A DNA stretch of 64,000 nucleotides from Pelobates cultripes (taxonomy: Eukaryota > Chordata > Amphibia > Anura > Pelobatidae). Positions 34,661-46,374 of the stretch are shown here, piece after piece. The stretch spans positions 115,086,490 to 115,150,489 of the forward strand of contig OW240917.1 in the NCBI GenBank assembly GCA_933207985.1, read 5' to 3'. A program made the translations under genes and the position numbers. The notes beneath the pieces are model-generated. The model was given only the letters and a program-made list of their open reading frames with translations, did not search any database and was not told the origin of the DNA. Numbering within the stretch: position 1 is the first letter of the stretch; the number at the start of each line of letters is the position of its first letter.

Positions 34661-35075
34661 TTAAAAGACCACTATAGTGCCAGGAAAACAAACTCATTTC
34701 CTGGCACTATATGGTCTTTGGGTCCCCCCCACCCTCAGGGTCCCCCCCACCCTCAGGGTCCCACTCCCGCTGGGCTGAAGGGGGAGGAATGGATTAAATT
34801 CTTCCCTTTCTCCAGCGCCAGGCTCCCTCAGCGCTGGGGACTCTCCTCACTCTTCCGATGTCATCCGCTGAATGTCCATGCTTTCCTATGAACGGCAGCG
34901 CCTTCAGCGGCTGTCAATGAGACAGCCACTAGAGGATGGATTAACCCGATTGTAAACATAGCAGTTTCTCTGAAACTGCTATGTTTACAGCAGGCAGGGT
35001 TAACCCTAGATGGACCTGGTACCCAGACCACTTCATTGAGGTGAAGTGGTCTGGGTGCCCAAAGTGGTCATTTAA
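34661..35075. mobile_element. T2/Kolobok-like MITE, complete
   Basis: TTAA then AAGACCACTATAGTGCC at the left matches AAGTGGTCA then TTTAA at the right. Both hairpin modules are present: the AGTGCCAGGAAA hairpin at the left and the CCCAGACCACTTCA hairpin at the right. A 21-base GGTCC(C)n unit is duplicated at 34722-34760. Confidence 0.87.
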
Positions 35076-36325
35076 CTTCTCCCCATTAAAAGACAACAGA
35101 TTACTGATTTTGCAAGGTTGTTTGCATTAAGTTACACATATATCTATTTGCATTTAGCACTGGTGCATGCTTTATTGTGTATAGGTATAGTCCTACTGTG
35201 CATAGCCTAAACATTAAGCTATTAGTCTTATTTATTATTAATTCAAAGCTACCAAATCTACAGCTGGATTCATGTAAACTTTATTGAACTTGCAAGCCTA
35301 TATGTGAAATAAAAATGTGATTGACAGGCTCTCAAGATGGGTTTCTTCTCTGAAATAAACACAAGGATGAGATGCATTTGTGGCTCTGTGCATAAAACCA
35401 TAATGTGATATCCTGTCCATAAAGCCTTGCACTGAGCCAGTAACCGATTCCTTATCTAAAGTGTGTTTCAGCTCAGCTTGCTATCTCTAGAAACCCACAC
35501 CTGCTAATCCAGTAACTGGCCCCATCTTCAAACACAGGGGCGGCAAAAACCGCAGCACAAAAGGAAAAAGAAATGCTGCACGACTTTGCTACCAGACACT
35601 GAACTATTTGATAAGGCATTTTAATGCTCAATCTTATTAAAGAATATCAAACACATTCATATAATTCGGGAATCTCTTAATTGCAGAATTTCTGGCTGCT
35701 AGATGATAATATTGTAAAAAGAAATAGGAATAATGTTTATCTAATAGCTAATGGCTATTCTACTTATAAATGCAGCAACCCAATTCCCTAATTTAATATG
35801 CACATACATATATAGATACCTCCTCACTTAGGATTAAAAAATGTAAAAAAACAAGACACAGATGGATATGGGCCCAAAGTGGGCTTGTTCATCCTAATGT
35901 CCCTCTTTTCCAGAAGATCCATATTTTTGTGTATAACAGAGCTAATACAGCAACAATACTCACAGCACTGTATCTGTAAACTACAAGAAATGTGTAGATG
36001 TGAAATGTATTTAGAAATCAGTCTGTGTATATACAAATCATTGTTTTTGCTGTAACTTTTAGTTGATGGAAAAAAGACAGGGTACAAGAGAATAGTGAAA
36101 ACAGACAACCGCTCAAATGGCTTGCCCTTCAGTGGATCTCCGTTTAGATCTCAAGCTGGTTTTAGTTGATCTTGTGCCATTACAAAAGGAACCAGGGCCA
36201 TTTCCATATCAGACTGATTCCACCCAAAAGGGCAGAACAGATTCAGAAGGCAGGGCATCTTTTGCTGCTTGAGAGATACAGGAACCCCAGGTGATTGCCA
36301 CTGACAATGCCTAACAAGGTTGAAA
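35076..36325. other. Non-coding stretch, nothing recognised
   Basis: Mostly AT-rich. The phrase 'gatatgggcccaaagtgggcttgttcatcc' near 35865 resembles 'gatttgggcccaaaatagggactgtccctcc' at 51272, so it is probably an interspersed repeat. Confidence 0.4.
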
Positions 36326-36483
36326 CAGTGGCGTACACATGACCCATGGGGCCCCGGTGCGAAATTAGTTGGGCCCCCCCCCGCGCTTACTCGGCACGGG
36401 TTGGGGCCGCAACACATGGCGGCGGGCACCTGGTCGTAGGGGTTGCAGGGCTGCGACCCCGCGACCGCGGTATGCACACACAC

Positions 36484-36848
36484 TTAAAGGACCACTACAG
36501 ACACCCAGATCACATCAGCTCAATGAAGTGGTCTGGGTGCCAGGTCCCTCTAGTTTTAACCCTGCAGCTGAAAACATAGCCGTTTCAGAGAAACGGCTAT
36601 GTTTCACTGAGGGTTAATCTAGCCTCTGGTGGCTGTCTCATTGACAGCTGCTAGAGGAGCTTCCGCGATTCTCACTGTGAAAATCACAGTGAGAAGACAC
36701 TGAACGTCCATAGGAAAGCATTGAGTAATGCTTTCCTACGGGCGGTTTAAATGCGCACGCGTGCCTCTTGCCGCGCATGTGCATTCAGAGCTCAGAGGCG
36801 GAGGGATCCCCAGCGCCAAGGGAGTCCGACGCTGGAGAAAGGTAAATG
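36484..36848. mobile_element. T2/Kolobok-like MITE, left half
   Basis: TTAAAGGACCACTACAGACA, the CCAGA(T/C)CAC hairpin module and the 'ggagaaaggtaa' motif match 9187-9510. The right terminus is replaced by microsatellite sequence. Confidence 0.75.
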
Positions 36849-37040
36849 CTGAAGACAAACACACACACTCTCATGAACAGACGCATACACACTAGCTAAC
36901 AGACACACACATTTACTGACAGATACACACTCAGCCACAGACATACATACTCACTTACAAAACATACACTTTCACTGACAAACACACACCCAATAACAGA
37001 CACACTCACTGACACACATACTAGCACACACACAAACACA
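36849..37040. repeat. CA-rich degenerate microsatellite
   Basis: ACACACACTC, CTAACAGACACACACA and similar units extend over about 190 bases. The reading frame on the minus strand through it is repeat translation only. Confidence 0.8.
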
Positions 37041-37140
37041 TTTTTTTTAAAATGTAATCCTCCCAACCTCCTTACCTTTTGGAGTGCTGGGGGGATTCCC
37101 TGGGGTCCAGTGGTGCTGCTGCTGGGCTCCTGGGTGGCCG

Positions 37141-37306
37141 GCGCGCGAGGGAGCACTCTGCTCTGAGTGCTTCCTCTTCAGCTCCCTCGTGCGCCGCATA
37201 GGGATGCCGGAGCCGGAAGATGAGTTCATCTTCCGGCTCCGGCATCAGTGCGGCGCGCGAGGGAGCTGAAGAGGAAGCACTCAGGGCAGAGTGCTCCCTC
37301 GCGCGC
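37141..37306. repeat. Large GC-rich palindrome
   Basis: The left arm (37141-37223) and right arm (37226-37306) are inverted repeats with a 2-base centre at 37224-37225. The innermost part, CCGGAGCCGGAAGATGA, pairs perfectly. A few mismatches lie near 37190-37205. It would form a very stable hairpin. Confidence 0.88.
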
Positions 37307-37406
37307 CCTCCCTCCCGCCTGCCTGCCCGGTGACAGCAGGGCCAGCCTCAGGGGGCCGCCTCCTGGGCCAGCCGCGACCCCTGCGACCCTGGTGTGTACG
37401 CCACTG

Positions 37407-37949
37407 GTCAGTGGGTTATAGCTGATATCTATATAGGCACCGTTAGCAATCGTGGGATCAGTCTGACATACAAATGGCCCTGGTTCTTTTTGTAATTGCA
37501 CAAGATGAGCTAAAACCCACCGAAAGAGCTGTTGTACATTCTTAGAATTCTCTTGCACCCTGTTTTTTGCTCCACATTTTAGTTGCATATATTTTTAATA
37601 GCAAGTCACCTAGAATTTCTCAAGTACAGCCCTGCAACTGGGTACACCCCTAAAATTAAAAAGGCTCTCTCTATCCTTTTGAAATGTTGGCAGGCCTGCC
37701 TATCACCATTCCAGGTCTGATTGTGCTATTCAGATTTGTGACCCTTGGTCCATCATTCAGGATTTTCTTTTTCCTGGTGTCCAGTTTCTTTAGAGATACA
37801 TAAAAAAATACCCAAAACACATCATCATTAAATGCACTTTCAACTGCAAAGGGAAATTTTAACCTTGAGCGAGTGATTTCACAGTACTCAGCACTATGCA
37901 GGCTTGGTTATCTACAAAGTCTGTATGATTGCCCAGCAAGTGTTCATTA
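37407..37949. other. Non-coding stretch, nothing recognised
   Basis: No element ends or exon-like frames found. Confidence 0.4.
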
Positions 37950-38025
37950 ATTATTTATATAGCGCCATCAGATTCCGTAGCGCTGTACAATGGATGGACT
38001 AACAGACATGTAATTGTAACCAGAC
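37950..38025 (-). repeat. SINE/LINE-tail unit, reverse orientation
   Basis: TTATTTATATAGCGCCATCA followed by CCGTAGCGCTGTACAATGG is the best preserved short copy of the 1794 unit, on the minus strand. Confidence 0.7.
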
Positions 38026-39194
38026 GCACAGAAACAGATTTATAGTTGACAAGACAACTGTTCTTGAATGAACAATAAAAGACTGCTGTGATCCACTACT
38101 GTTATTCGCACACTTTATTGTTGATCCTCATTCCAGTCTGTATTTGTTCTTTGCTTTTAAAATGTCCAGCAAGTAAACACTGTGGACATTTTTAGTATTC
38201 AATTTGGAATAAATGCTATTTATGAATTTATTTTCATTTTCCAGAGGGAATGCGTACAAGTATTCACATCAACTGCAAAGACCCCTCTATCAAACTTCAC
38301 AAACTAGAGGACTAAGAACAGCATTTTCTCAGCTCCACTAATTTACAATGACTCAGGAAGTGCTGGTGCCAACTCAGTGAAAGCTTTGGTGGAACATCAG
38401 CCTCCTAATTATTAATTAACAAGATAAATCATGCCGCATTTCATTTATTACAGTACGCAGACAGTGTCCAATGTTTCTTCCACAATGCTCAATAGAAACT
38501 GAATAAAAAGGAAAATAACATATCGTTGGACACCAGCATGAATCAAATAAAGAGATTTATTCTTAAGAAATGTTTGTCATACATGTTTGTGAACAGAATG
38601 TTCTTGGCGTTTGATAAAATCTTATCTGGTCAAAGAGAAGGAATGTCTGAATTGGGTCTGTCAGCTTAAATTCAGATTTCCTGGCTACAAAGAGCAAGGG
38701 AAGGATTACAAATTGGCCATTTTTGATTATTTTAGCCAGTGATTTAAATGTACAGATCAGTTGATTGATAGGTAGAAGAGTATAGAGAGATAAACACTTG
38801 AAGTAAGCAGCAGATTGTCACTGTACGACTTATAGTGGAATACAGACATTGAGTAATTATTTACTGCTGTCTAGAAAGATCAGTGCATCTCACTGACAAT
38901 GCCCTAAGACTTTAAAACACATACGGGATTTCCTAGGTTTTTTAGACAGATCAGAAATACGTAGAATAGCCTTAGAAATAATTTCATTCTCATGGCAAAT
39001 ATTGCGTATAGTGGGGTGGGAGAATGAGAACAGTCTCTGAACGTGACAAACTCACCATATGTTTATACTGACAAACAAACTATTTACACATGATTTATTA
39101 AACAAAGATGTATTTCACTACAAATGTGAGGAAGTTGTCATCTGGAGGGAGTGGGGGAGGGACATATGAGAGGGTAAAAATGCTATAGTAGTCC
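38026..39194. other. Non-coding stretch, nothing recognised
   Basis: Sequence looks unique. An ATTATTAATTAAC homeodomain-type cluster lies near 38408. No coding evidence. Confidence 0.4.
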
Positions 39195-39801
39195 AAACAA
39201 GAACAAATTTTGAAACTCATGATGTGTTGGTATGCCACCCTGGTGAAAATTGTTCCCGAAAAGGGGTGGACACTGACTAACTTGTGCTGGAGGTCCTGCG
39301 GTTGGATTAACCCCAAGGTTGCCCATTTTTGTCACAACATTAAACAATTATTGCTGGATTTGTTTCACATACCCTTGTATGGATTTCCCTTGGCATCTTA
39401 AAACAACTGCACAGCATATTAATATTGGCTACCCTTAGGGCTATAGCCTCTAAATGGCTGCATACAAATGTTTCTTCTTTAGATGTCTTTGCAAAAATTA
39501 TTGATAACCGATTTATAAATAGGCTAATGGCGATTGTACACAATTTTCGTGCCTCATGAGAAAGTCTGCCCCCTGTGGTGATTTCTCAAAATAATTTGAT
39601 GGCCTCTTTTTTTTTTTTTTGAATTAAAGTTAGTTGGCTCCTCTTCTGATGGATTTTTTTTCTATATTTTCTTCTTATTTGTTTGTTTTCCTTGTTATTT
39701 CATGTTTATCAAATGTTAATGCTGTATCACGATATCTCTCGGACCACGCATATTGCTACTGTCCTGCTGCACTTGGCTTATAAATAAAGATCTTTAAAAA
39801 T
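39195..39801 (+). mobile_element. L1-type LINE, 3' fragment
   Basis: The plus strand encodes diverged L1 ORF2 C-terminal sequence: a CWYAT motif near the start, LCWRSCGW, and KVAHFCHNIKQLLL, the counterpart of the L1 'CWRC...H..W..C' zinc-knuckle region with several residues lost. It continues as stops and frameshifts to a 3' UTR ending in AATAAAGATCTTTAAAAA (39783-39800). A poly(T) patch lies at 39608-39620. It is 5'-truncated and dead. Confidence 0.72.
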
Positions 39802-40199
39802 ATGAGCCTCTGAACAATATGTATAGCATACATTAATGAAATACCTTATGTAGGATACATTGTGGAAAAAAAATCAGGGTAAAAAAAAAACAAACAAACA
39901 AAAAAAAAAAACACTGCTGACCACCTGAAGTTTGTTATATTCAAAAAGATCCACGAGTCTATTAAAGCAATATCCCTGGATAAGCAAGTCAAAATTATAA
40001 ATGTCTGGCCTCAATGATATAAGTTATATTGTCAAAAAAACACACAGTTCAAATAGATAAATGTCAACTCCCCATCAAGATGAGCTTCATTCTAATTGCC
40101 AAACAATGGTGAAGGGATAGTTTGAGCTGATTTGCTGCCTTTAGAATCTGGATAACTAGGAAAAAAGATACAACCATGAACTCTGAAATGTATCAGAAT
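39802..40199. other. Non-coding stretch, nothing recognised
   Basis: It contains a poly(A)/CAAA patch at 39878-39911 only. Confidence 0.4.
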
Positions 40200-40640
40200 A
40201 AGATTTCACAGAAAACGTCCGGCCGTTCCGGCTTCAGCTGAAACTGATCCAAACATGGGTAAGGCAACAATACAAAAAAAGCTGAATATACAAGCAGATC
40301 TATAATTATGGAAGAAGGAATACAATTGTTGTATGATCTATTTAAAGCATGCCTACCAACAATCTCTATTTTAGTGGAACAGTCCTTAAATTCGGGTTCT
40401 GTCCAGACATCCCCAAAAGTAGGACACCAGACAACTGTCCCCAAAAAGTGCATCATTAAAAGCACTTGGACTTCCCTCAGGGTGCAAGGCCTGTGCAGAA
40501 TGCCCTCGGTGGGCCAGCCTGATTGATTACTGGCAGCATGGCACACATTCATGCTAGGCTGACCTACCAGTACTATATGGGGGACTTTCCACCCTTCTAA
40601 GCGGTGCTAGCAGTCCATTAATGTCAAGCCCCCTTCAGCC
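40200..40640 (-). repeat. Interspersed repeat, unknown family
   Basis: The reverse complement shares 'gatgcactttttggggacag' and the 'ggctggccca..gagggca' phrase with 27630-27830. This makes it a second, inverted copy of that family. The overlapping frames have no known domain. Confidence 0.55.
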
Positions 40641-42800
40641 CCAATGTTGGGGGTATGTTAAGGTGCAGACCTAAACCCCATCTAGGTGTTGCCAAGTGTA
40701 GCCCAAACTATGAAATAGTACTTTTGATCATGATATTTAAACATTTTCCCAGTATATATGTGTATAGCAAGTGCAGACTCTACTAGAGTCAACAAGCTTT
40801 GGTACAGATATAAATTCCATCAACAATGGTATAAACACAACATTGTGAATACTTTAGAGTTAACATGAATACTATTAAGTGGGCAAATAAGATATGTATT
40901 AATCATCATTGATCCTTATCAAAATTGCTATGAATTTGTTATATTATTATTGTACTATTTTACACCATCACCCACAATGGTGTTTTTATGTATTTTATTT
41001 TTTTTACAGTGAAAGCCACCATTACAGATGGACACATATTTAAGATGAAGATAGTACAGGTGGTGATTTTCCTTTAAACAGAGTGCCTTTGTAATGCAGA
41101 GTTGCATGATTGAACGCGAAGATAAAAAGCTCTGGCAGGTAATGCTTTCTATCCACTTTGCTGCATGTTGATAAGGAACTCAGTATTTAGAAAAAGAAAA
41201 AGAAAAAAAAAAGATACCGGAACAATAAAACAAAGTGTTCCATTTAACATTTTAATTTATGTGTAATTATAATCACATCTGTGCCACTACACACAGCACT
41301 GGCATCAAAAACATACACTTTTGCAAAATCATTCATTATCAGTACCTGTGATTTAAAGAGCTGATTGTTATCCATCCTGACATAAGGTGCTGGCCCATTT
41401 CAGTAACATTATTAATTTCCATCTTCATCACATGCTGTATGGCTATTACTATAGCAACCAGCCTCCCCTGGCGTGGATACTTTGTGACTAGGCATATTCC
41501 CTCAGGTTTATGAGTCAACTACAGAGGAAAACCTTACAAAAGGGCAAGGTGACAGACAGACTAGAACACACATGAATATTGAGATCGCACATCATCAATC
41601 AATTTACCCATCAAAGGGATCTAGATTGTTAACATGTGTATCATATAAGGAAAATCTGTAAAATCTAATATTTCCTAGGTTTTACTAACAGTTCAGTGAA
41701 TTGTTCTTTAGTAAGCATAAAATATGATTAAAAGTGCAAATGTTTTTTATACCTGAAATTACCCACCATTGCATGTTACGTCATTTACAGTTATTTAGCT
41801 CTGATGAATGACACACAAAAAAAAAAAACAATATCAGGTTTCAGGCTTTAGATTAGAGTTGCCACATGTGCCATGTTTTCCTAGCATATTAGTCAAAAAT
41901 GCTGATGGTTGGTGAGTAAACAGTGCTACCCTGAAAAATCATGGAGAGATCCCACATGAACATTCCTGATTAGTTTACAAGGTTCCCTCTTGCAACATAT
42001 AAATTATGCTCACTGCAAGGCAACACTTCATGTGATGTCTATTAACAAGAACAAGTGAAATATGTTAATGTATATATAGTAGATTTGGCAACCCCACTAT
42101 CTATATTGATACTCACTCTTTAAAATTTTATCATTCAAAAGAAAAATTGCCTGAGGGATTAGCTGCATGTCTGGCAGTCTGTAAATTGTATAATTCAATT
42201 TCTGATAATTAAGCCTCAGTGGAGAATGACAAGAGCTACTTCATTTAGGAACAACAATTCCAGAAAACAATACGAACGGCTTTAGCAGCACAGCTCGGCA
42301 GACAAAATGGCAAGGAAGGGAAGTTTTCTATATACCAGTATTTCTCCTGACAAAACATACATGTAATTCTATTTCTGGCAAATGTATAGATGAATTCTGT
42401 GATACAGATATTGTTTCTAATTAAGAAATACATCACAGTGCAAGAAGTGCCATGGGCTTTCTGACCATGAACAATATAATGAATGTATCCTCAGTGGGTA
42501 TGACTAGACACATCAAGGGAGTATGCAGCTCAGCTCCTGCTGTGAATAAATTTCATGGTATGATTCCATACATCTACAATACTAAACTTAGTAACACAAT
42601 CAGTGAAATATTCAGATTTTTTGGAAAAAAAAAAAAGCCTTAATTTCACTAGATCACTCTGCTGTTGCTTTTAATTTGTGGGATGGAGCAGGATAGTATA
42701 ATAAAACCAATTTACTTGTTTCATGTCAAATAAATTATTTCAATTTATGAAATAGTAGCAAAATATAAAATCACAATAAAGGATGGGCTCTACTAGGGTT
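40641..42800. other. Non-coding stretch, nothing recognised
   Basis: AT-rich. At 41380-41530 the sequence is of more even composition and contains 'ctatagcaacca', an RFX half-site; it could be regulatory, but this is unsupported. Confidence 0.4.
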
Positions 42801-42990
42801 TTAAAAGGACGCTATAGGCACTCAGACCACTTCATCTGATTGAAGTGGTCTGGGTGCAGTGTCCCTTTCCCCTTAAAGGGATTCTCCAGTGCCAGGAAAA
42901 CAAACCCATTTTGCTGGCACTGCAGAACACTGGAGTCCCCCCATCCCACATTGCTGAAGGAGTTAAAACTTCAGGTTTTATGTGCAGGTG
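42801..42990. mobile_element. Two abutting T2-like MITE pieces
   Basis: A 72-bp piece (TTAAAAGGACGCTATAGGC plus the perfect CAGACCACTTCA hairpin) ends at a TTAA, 42873-42876. The next piece, TTAAAGGGATTCTCCAGTGCC, starts in the same TTAA and carries an AGTGCCAG(G)AAAAC hairpin. Both lack the other terminus. Confidence 0.7.
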
Positions 42991-43211
42991 ATCTTCACTT
43001 TGCGAACTACATGCTTTATGACTGATCAGACTTTCGACCAGCTCTTTAGAGTGGGGATTTGAGGGACTCCCCATGCTAGAGAGCCGGTCTATGTCCAGGG
43101 AATTTTCCCCAAACATAGATTTCAATTAGTCCCTGCGCAAGTGAGACAATTTATATTCGGGGAGTCGGTAAGTGAGGACTGTCTGTATTGGCTAAAGCAT
43201 GTTGCATTTGT

Positions 43212-43289
43212 TTAACCCCTTAAGGACACATGACGTGTGACATGTCATGATTCCCTTTTATTCCAGAAATTTGGTCCTTAAGGGGTTAA
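43212..43289. mobile_element. Short palindromic TTAA MITE (copy 3 of 4)
   Basis: TTAACCCCTTAAGGAC to GTCCTTAAGGGGTTAA, 78 bp, with intact TTAA on both sides. Confidence 0.82.
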
Positions 43290-43487
43290 TGTACTTTAAG
43301 ATAGTGGCTAGTCCTTTTCCAGATAAATCATTGTGTGGTCGTTCCACTGATTGTGTCATATCTGGTTTGTTAAAGGAATCCAGTAGCAGTGTTTTTGGGG
43401 AGGCTTTATTATGCGCACTTTTCTCTGGTCCCAGGGGCATATCACAAAAAAGTTAGGCCAGAGTGCCACAGGTGCTTTTGAAAAGAC

Positions 43488-43648
43488 AGTAGTTGCAAGC
43501 AGGACAGGTAAAGGGATCAAAAACAGCATGAAAGCAGGAAGATGGGCAGACGGGTTAATACATGCCTGGCAGAAGCAGGATGGGTAGAGGGGTTGATATC
43601 AGCCTGGAAGAAGCAAGACAGACAGAGGGGTCGATACCTGCCTGGGAA
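43488..43648. repeat. 38-bp minisatellite, about four copies
   Basis: Units start at about 43488, 43526, 43564, 43602 and (partial) 43640, each beginning GC(C/A)TG(G/A). The shared core is 'gaagcaggatgggtagaggggttgata'-like. The spacing is exactly 38. Confidence 0.75.
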
Positions 43649-44353
43649 GACAAGCTCTTCTAGACACCCCAGGTCTCAGTAATGGTCTCCGCTGGCAGGC
43701 CTGCATTTCCAGTGGTGTTTTGTCACAAGAATAAATACAGCAAACTTCATAAAGATACTGGCACATGACACATACAGTAATAAAATTTACTTGTATTTGG
43801 TTTGTGTTTTTTTTTAATCTTTTATCATTGTTTAAGTGTGAGACATTTGTTTCTGCATTAAATTTTATGTTTATTTTTCTGTTGCCAATATAATTTATTA
43901 TACATCACATAAATATAAATCTTCACAATCGATCATTTAGTGAATCCGTGCACTTTTGATTTAAAAAGAAAGCAATATTTGCTGCAAAAAAAAAAAAGTT
44001 TTTAAAATATATAGCCTTGAATAATTTACTAAATCATTACTACATTTAACCTCAAAATAAACCTTAGCAAAATACATACACTTATGTTTCTAATCAATAT
44101 ATCATACATGCCACAAGAGCAAAGATGTTTAGATCAGGCATGCATTTGCTAACAGCAGCTCCATAATAAAAAAATTTTTAAAAAAATCTGCTTTAGCTAT
44201 AAGCACTGGGGAATTTAAGTTCTTTGCGGCGTTCTAAATATAGGCTTGGTCTGTAAGCAAGCAGCCAAAGGAGCCTTTGATGCTTTTAACCTTTAAGGCA
44301 TTAAATCAAATACATTGTGGTCAGACTACATGCTTGAGCTGACCCTGCAATGC
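43649..44353. other. Non-coding stretch, nothing recognised
   Basis: AT-rich with short poly(A) and poly(T) patches only. Confidence 0.4.
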
Positions 44354-45307
44354 TTAAAGGGACATTCTACACCCCTAAAGCACTTTAACTTGCTGAAAAG
44401 CTTTTTATTTCAGATTTCAATAGAAACTGACACTTTTATAAACTATCCTGTTTACCACCCACCAGGCATTCAAGTAGACAACAGGTCCTGTTACTTCCTT
44501 TAGCTCAGTGGAGCTAAACACAAAAGGTCAGAGAATTTTTTAGAGCAGCAGCCTTGCAAAGATGTCTCATTGAGCTGCATTGGGAAATTTGTGCTTGGAC
44601 AGCCACCAGGGCCAGATTTACATGTCAGGCACTTAGACAGAAAATTCTAAGGCGCTCCCTAACCCCAAAGTAAGGCTGATAAAGTATAATTAAATATATT
44701 AAGTGGACATTGCAGGCCTAGAACCATATAAACATTCATAATAGCACATGTATAAATGTATGTGCGTATTCCTGCTCTACTCGTAACGTATTGTGTTTGA
44801 ATTTGAGAACAGGGAGGGCATGCAGCTGTGTAAATGCATGCAAGGTTAAATATAATGTTAGAAGTGGTTATGGTAAAGGTGGGGGAGGGGTGGGTGTCAA
44901 TGTCAGAGTTAGATTACATAAGGTTTAGTGCTAAGAATATAAACACAGAATTAGGGAAGAGCGTTTATTTTAAGGTTTAGGCTTTGAGTGCTGGAGTTTG
45001 AAGGCTTAATTGCAAAGTACTCACCCTCCTATGTCTTCTGTAGACCAGTCAGAGTGATGATATTAGAGCTGCAGGAATGCCTATGCAGTGTGCATCAGAT
45101 AAAGCTTCCCCTGCTCTTCCTACAAAGCATTTCCTGTGTGAGAGGTTACGAGTGGGCAGATGGGCAGTGATCCCTTCTGAGTGTAAAACTCAGATCTGGG
45201 CAGCACTGAGTCACCCTCTAAAGCTGTTCCTGCAGCTCTGCTATTAAGGCTGACTGGATCACAGAGAATGCAGGCCAAGGCTCCTGTGCTAATCTCCCAC
45301 CATCCTA

Positions 45308-45344
45308 TTTAAAGGGAAACTATAGTCACCAAAACAACTTTAGC
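45308..45344. mobile_element. T2-like MITE, left end only
   Basis: TTTAAAGGGAAACTATAGTC and ACCAAAACAACTTTAGC match the first bases of the 6447-type MITE, then stop exactly at the next MITE's TTAA. Confidence 0.7.
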
Positions 45345-45415
45345 TTAACCCCTTAAGGACACATGACATGTCATGATTCCCTTTTATTCCAGAAGTTTGG
45401 TCCTTAAGGGGTTAA
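45345..45415. mobile_element. Short palindromic TTAA MITE (copy 4 of 4)
   Basis: A 71-bp unit from TTAACCCCTTAAGGAC to CCTTAAGGGGTTAA. Its right TTAA is also the left TTAA of the next element. Confidence 0.85.
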
Positions 45416-45963
45416 AGGCACACTATAGTTACCTGAATAACTACAGCTTAACGTAGTTGTTCTGGTGAGTATAGTAAATCCTTGCAGGCTTTGTGCTGTA
45501 AACACTGTATTTGCAGAGAAAGGGCATTGTTTACATTGCTCTCTAGGGACGCCTCCAGTGACAGTCACTCAGATGACCACTAGAGGTGCTTCCTGGGTGT
45601 GCAGCACTAATGTTCAGCATATCCACGCTCTGCATGGAGGCGTTGAACTTTCCTCATATATATGCATTGAGTCAATGCATCTCTATAAGGAGATGCTGAT
45701 TGGCTGCACATGCGCTATAGCCTCCCAATGCTTTCCTGTGGGAAAGTATTAGATTGGCTAAGATTATCAATTCTGATAATCTCAGACAAGCAGGCAGATT
45801 GCGTACCGGGAAAGCATGTGGTGTTGCAATAAAGGTAAGGTGAGTTTTCTAGTTATTTAAGGCTAGCAAAGTGCAGGGAGGGGCAGCTAAATAGTGTTGT
45901 TTTTTAACACTACAGGGTCAGTAATACATGTTTGCATTTATGACCCTATAGTATTCCTCTAAA
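45412..45963. mobile_element. T2/Kolobok-like MITE
   Basis: TTAAAGGCACACTATAGTTACC at the left and ACCCTATAGTATTCCTCT at the right are the termini. The body has GTTGTTCTGGTGAGTATA, CATTGTTTACATTGCT and a 'gcattgagtcaatgc' palindrome as in 3766. The right TTAA is mutated. Confidence 0.8.
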
Positions 45964-46112
45964 GACTGGGCGAAGAGGAGGGCTTGCAAAGGCAGAAGAC
46001 CAGAAGTTGTATGATTTGCATCTGTTTTTAGATTTAACTCCAATTTTTATTTGGGTATATGTACTAAACTGTGATATTTATTTTGTATTTGGGCAGTGGA
46101 GTGTCCCTTTAA

Positions 46113-46374
46113 CAAACAAAGGGGAAGGATATGAAACACGTCATGGAAGGGAATGAATAAAAATGACAATTTACCAGATATGCCTAATTTGGTAAAACAC
46201 TCCGGCAAGCTAAATGTCAGTCTATCGTGATCTTCGCATTGTTTTAACTTTATACTGTTGCAAGTAGTTTCATTCAACATGCAACGTTAATGCTACTATG
46301 CAACCTCTGTTAGACTCACTTGCAATGCATATTTGCATTCATGATTTTCCATTAAGAAAACTACATGTGGCTGT
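46113..46374. other. Short unassigned stretch
   Basis: No element or gene recognised. Confidence 0.4.

Larger units (their letters stand above)
36326..37406. mobile_element. hAT-like non-autonomous transposon, composite
   Basis: Perfect 14-bp terminal inverted repeats, CAGTGGCGTACACA at 36326-36339 and its complement at 37393-37406, begin with CAGTGGCG as in many hAT elements. Subterminal sequence is GC-rich and partly inverted. The inside contains a half T2-like MITE, a CA-rich microsatellite and a long GC-rich palindrome. The 8-bp flanks do not match, so the target duplication has been lost or the border is misplaced. There is no transposase. Confidence 0.72.
44354..46112. mobile_element. 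Possible T2-like element split by nested MITEs
   Basis: TTAAAGGGACATTCTACACC at 44354 and, on the other strand, TTAAAGGGACACTCCACTGC at 46112 are imperfect inverted repeats of a third end type. Between them are a hAT-like end (cagggccagatttacatg, 44609), unassigned sequence and the MITE cluster at 45308-45963. Whether the two ends belong to one copy is uncertain. Confidence 0.45.

Noticed and set aside
36151..37588. Several GC-rich frames of 80-120 codons
   Set aside because: They cover the hAT-like element and its palindrome, and the proteins are proline/arginine/glycine-rich with no domain.
43488..43648. Regular 38-bp spacing, considered as a CRISPR-like array
   Set aside because: The whole unit repeats with drift and has no unique spacers, and the setting is a eukaryotic genome. 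It is a minisatellite.
44609..44640. CAGGGCCAGATTTACATG as a hAT terminus
   Set aside because: No matching second end or target duplication was found, so I did not call an element.
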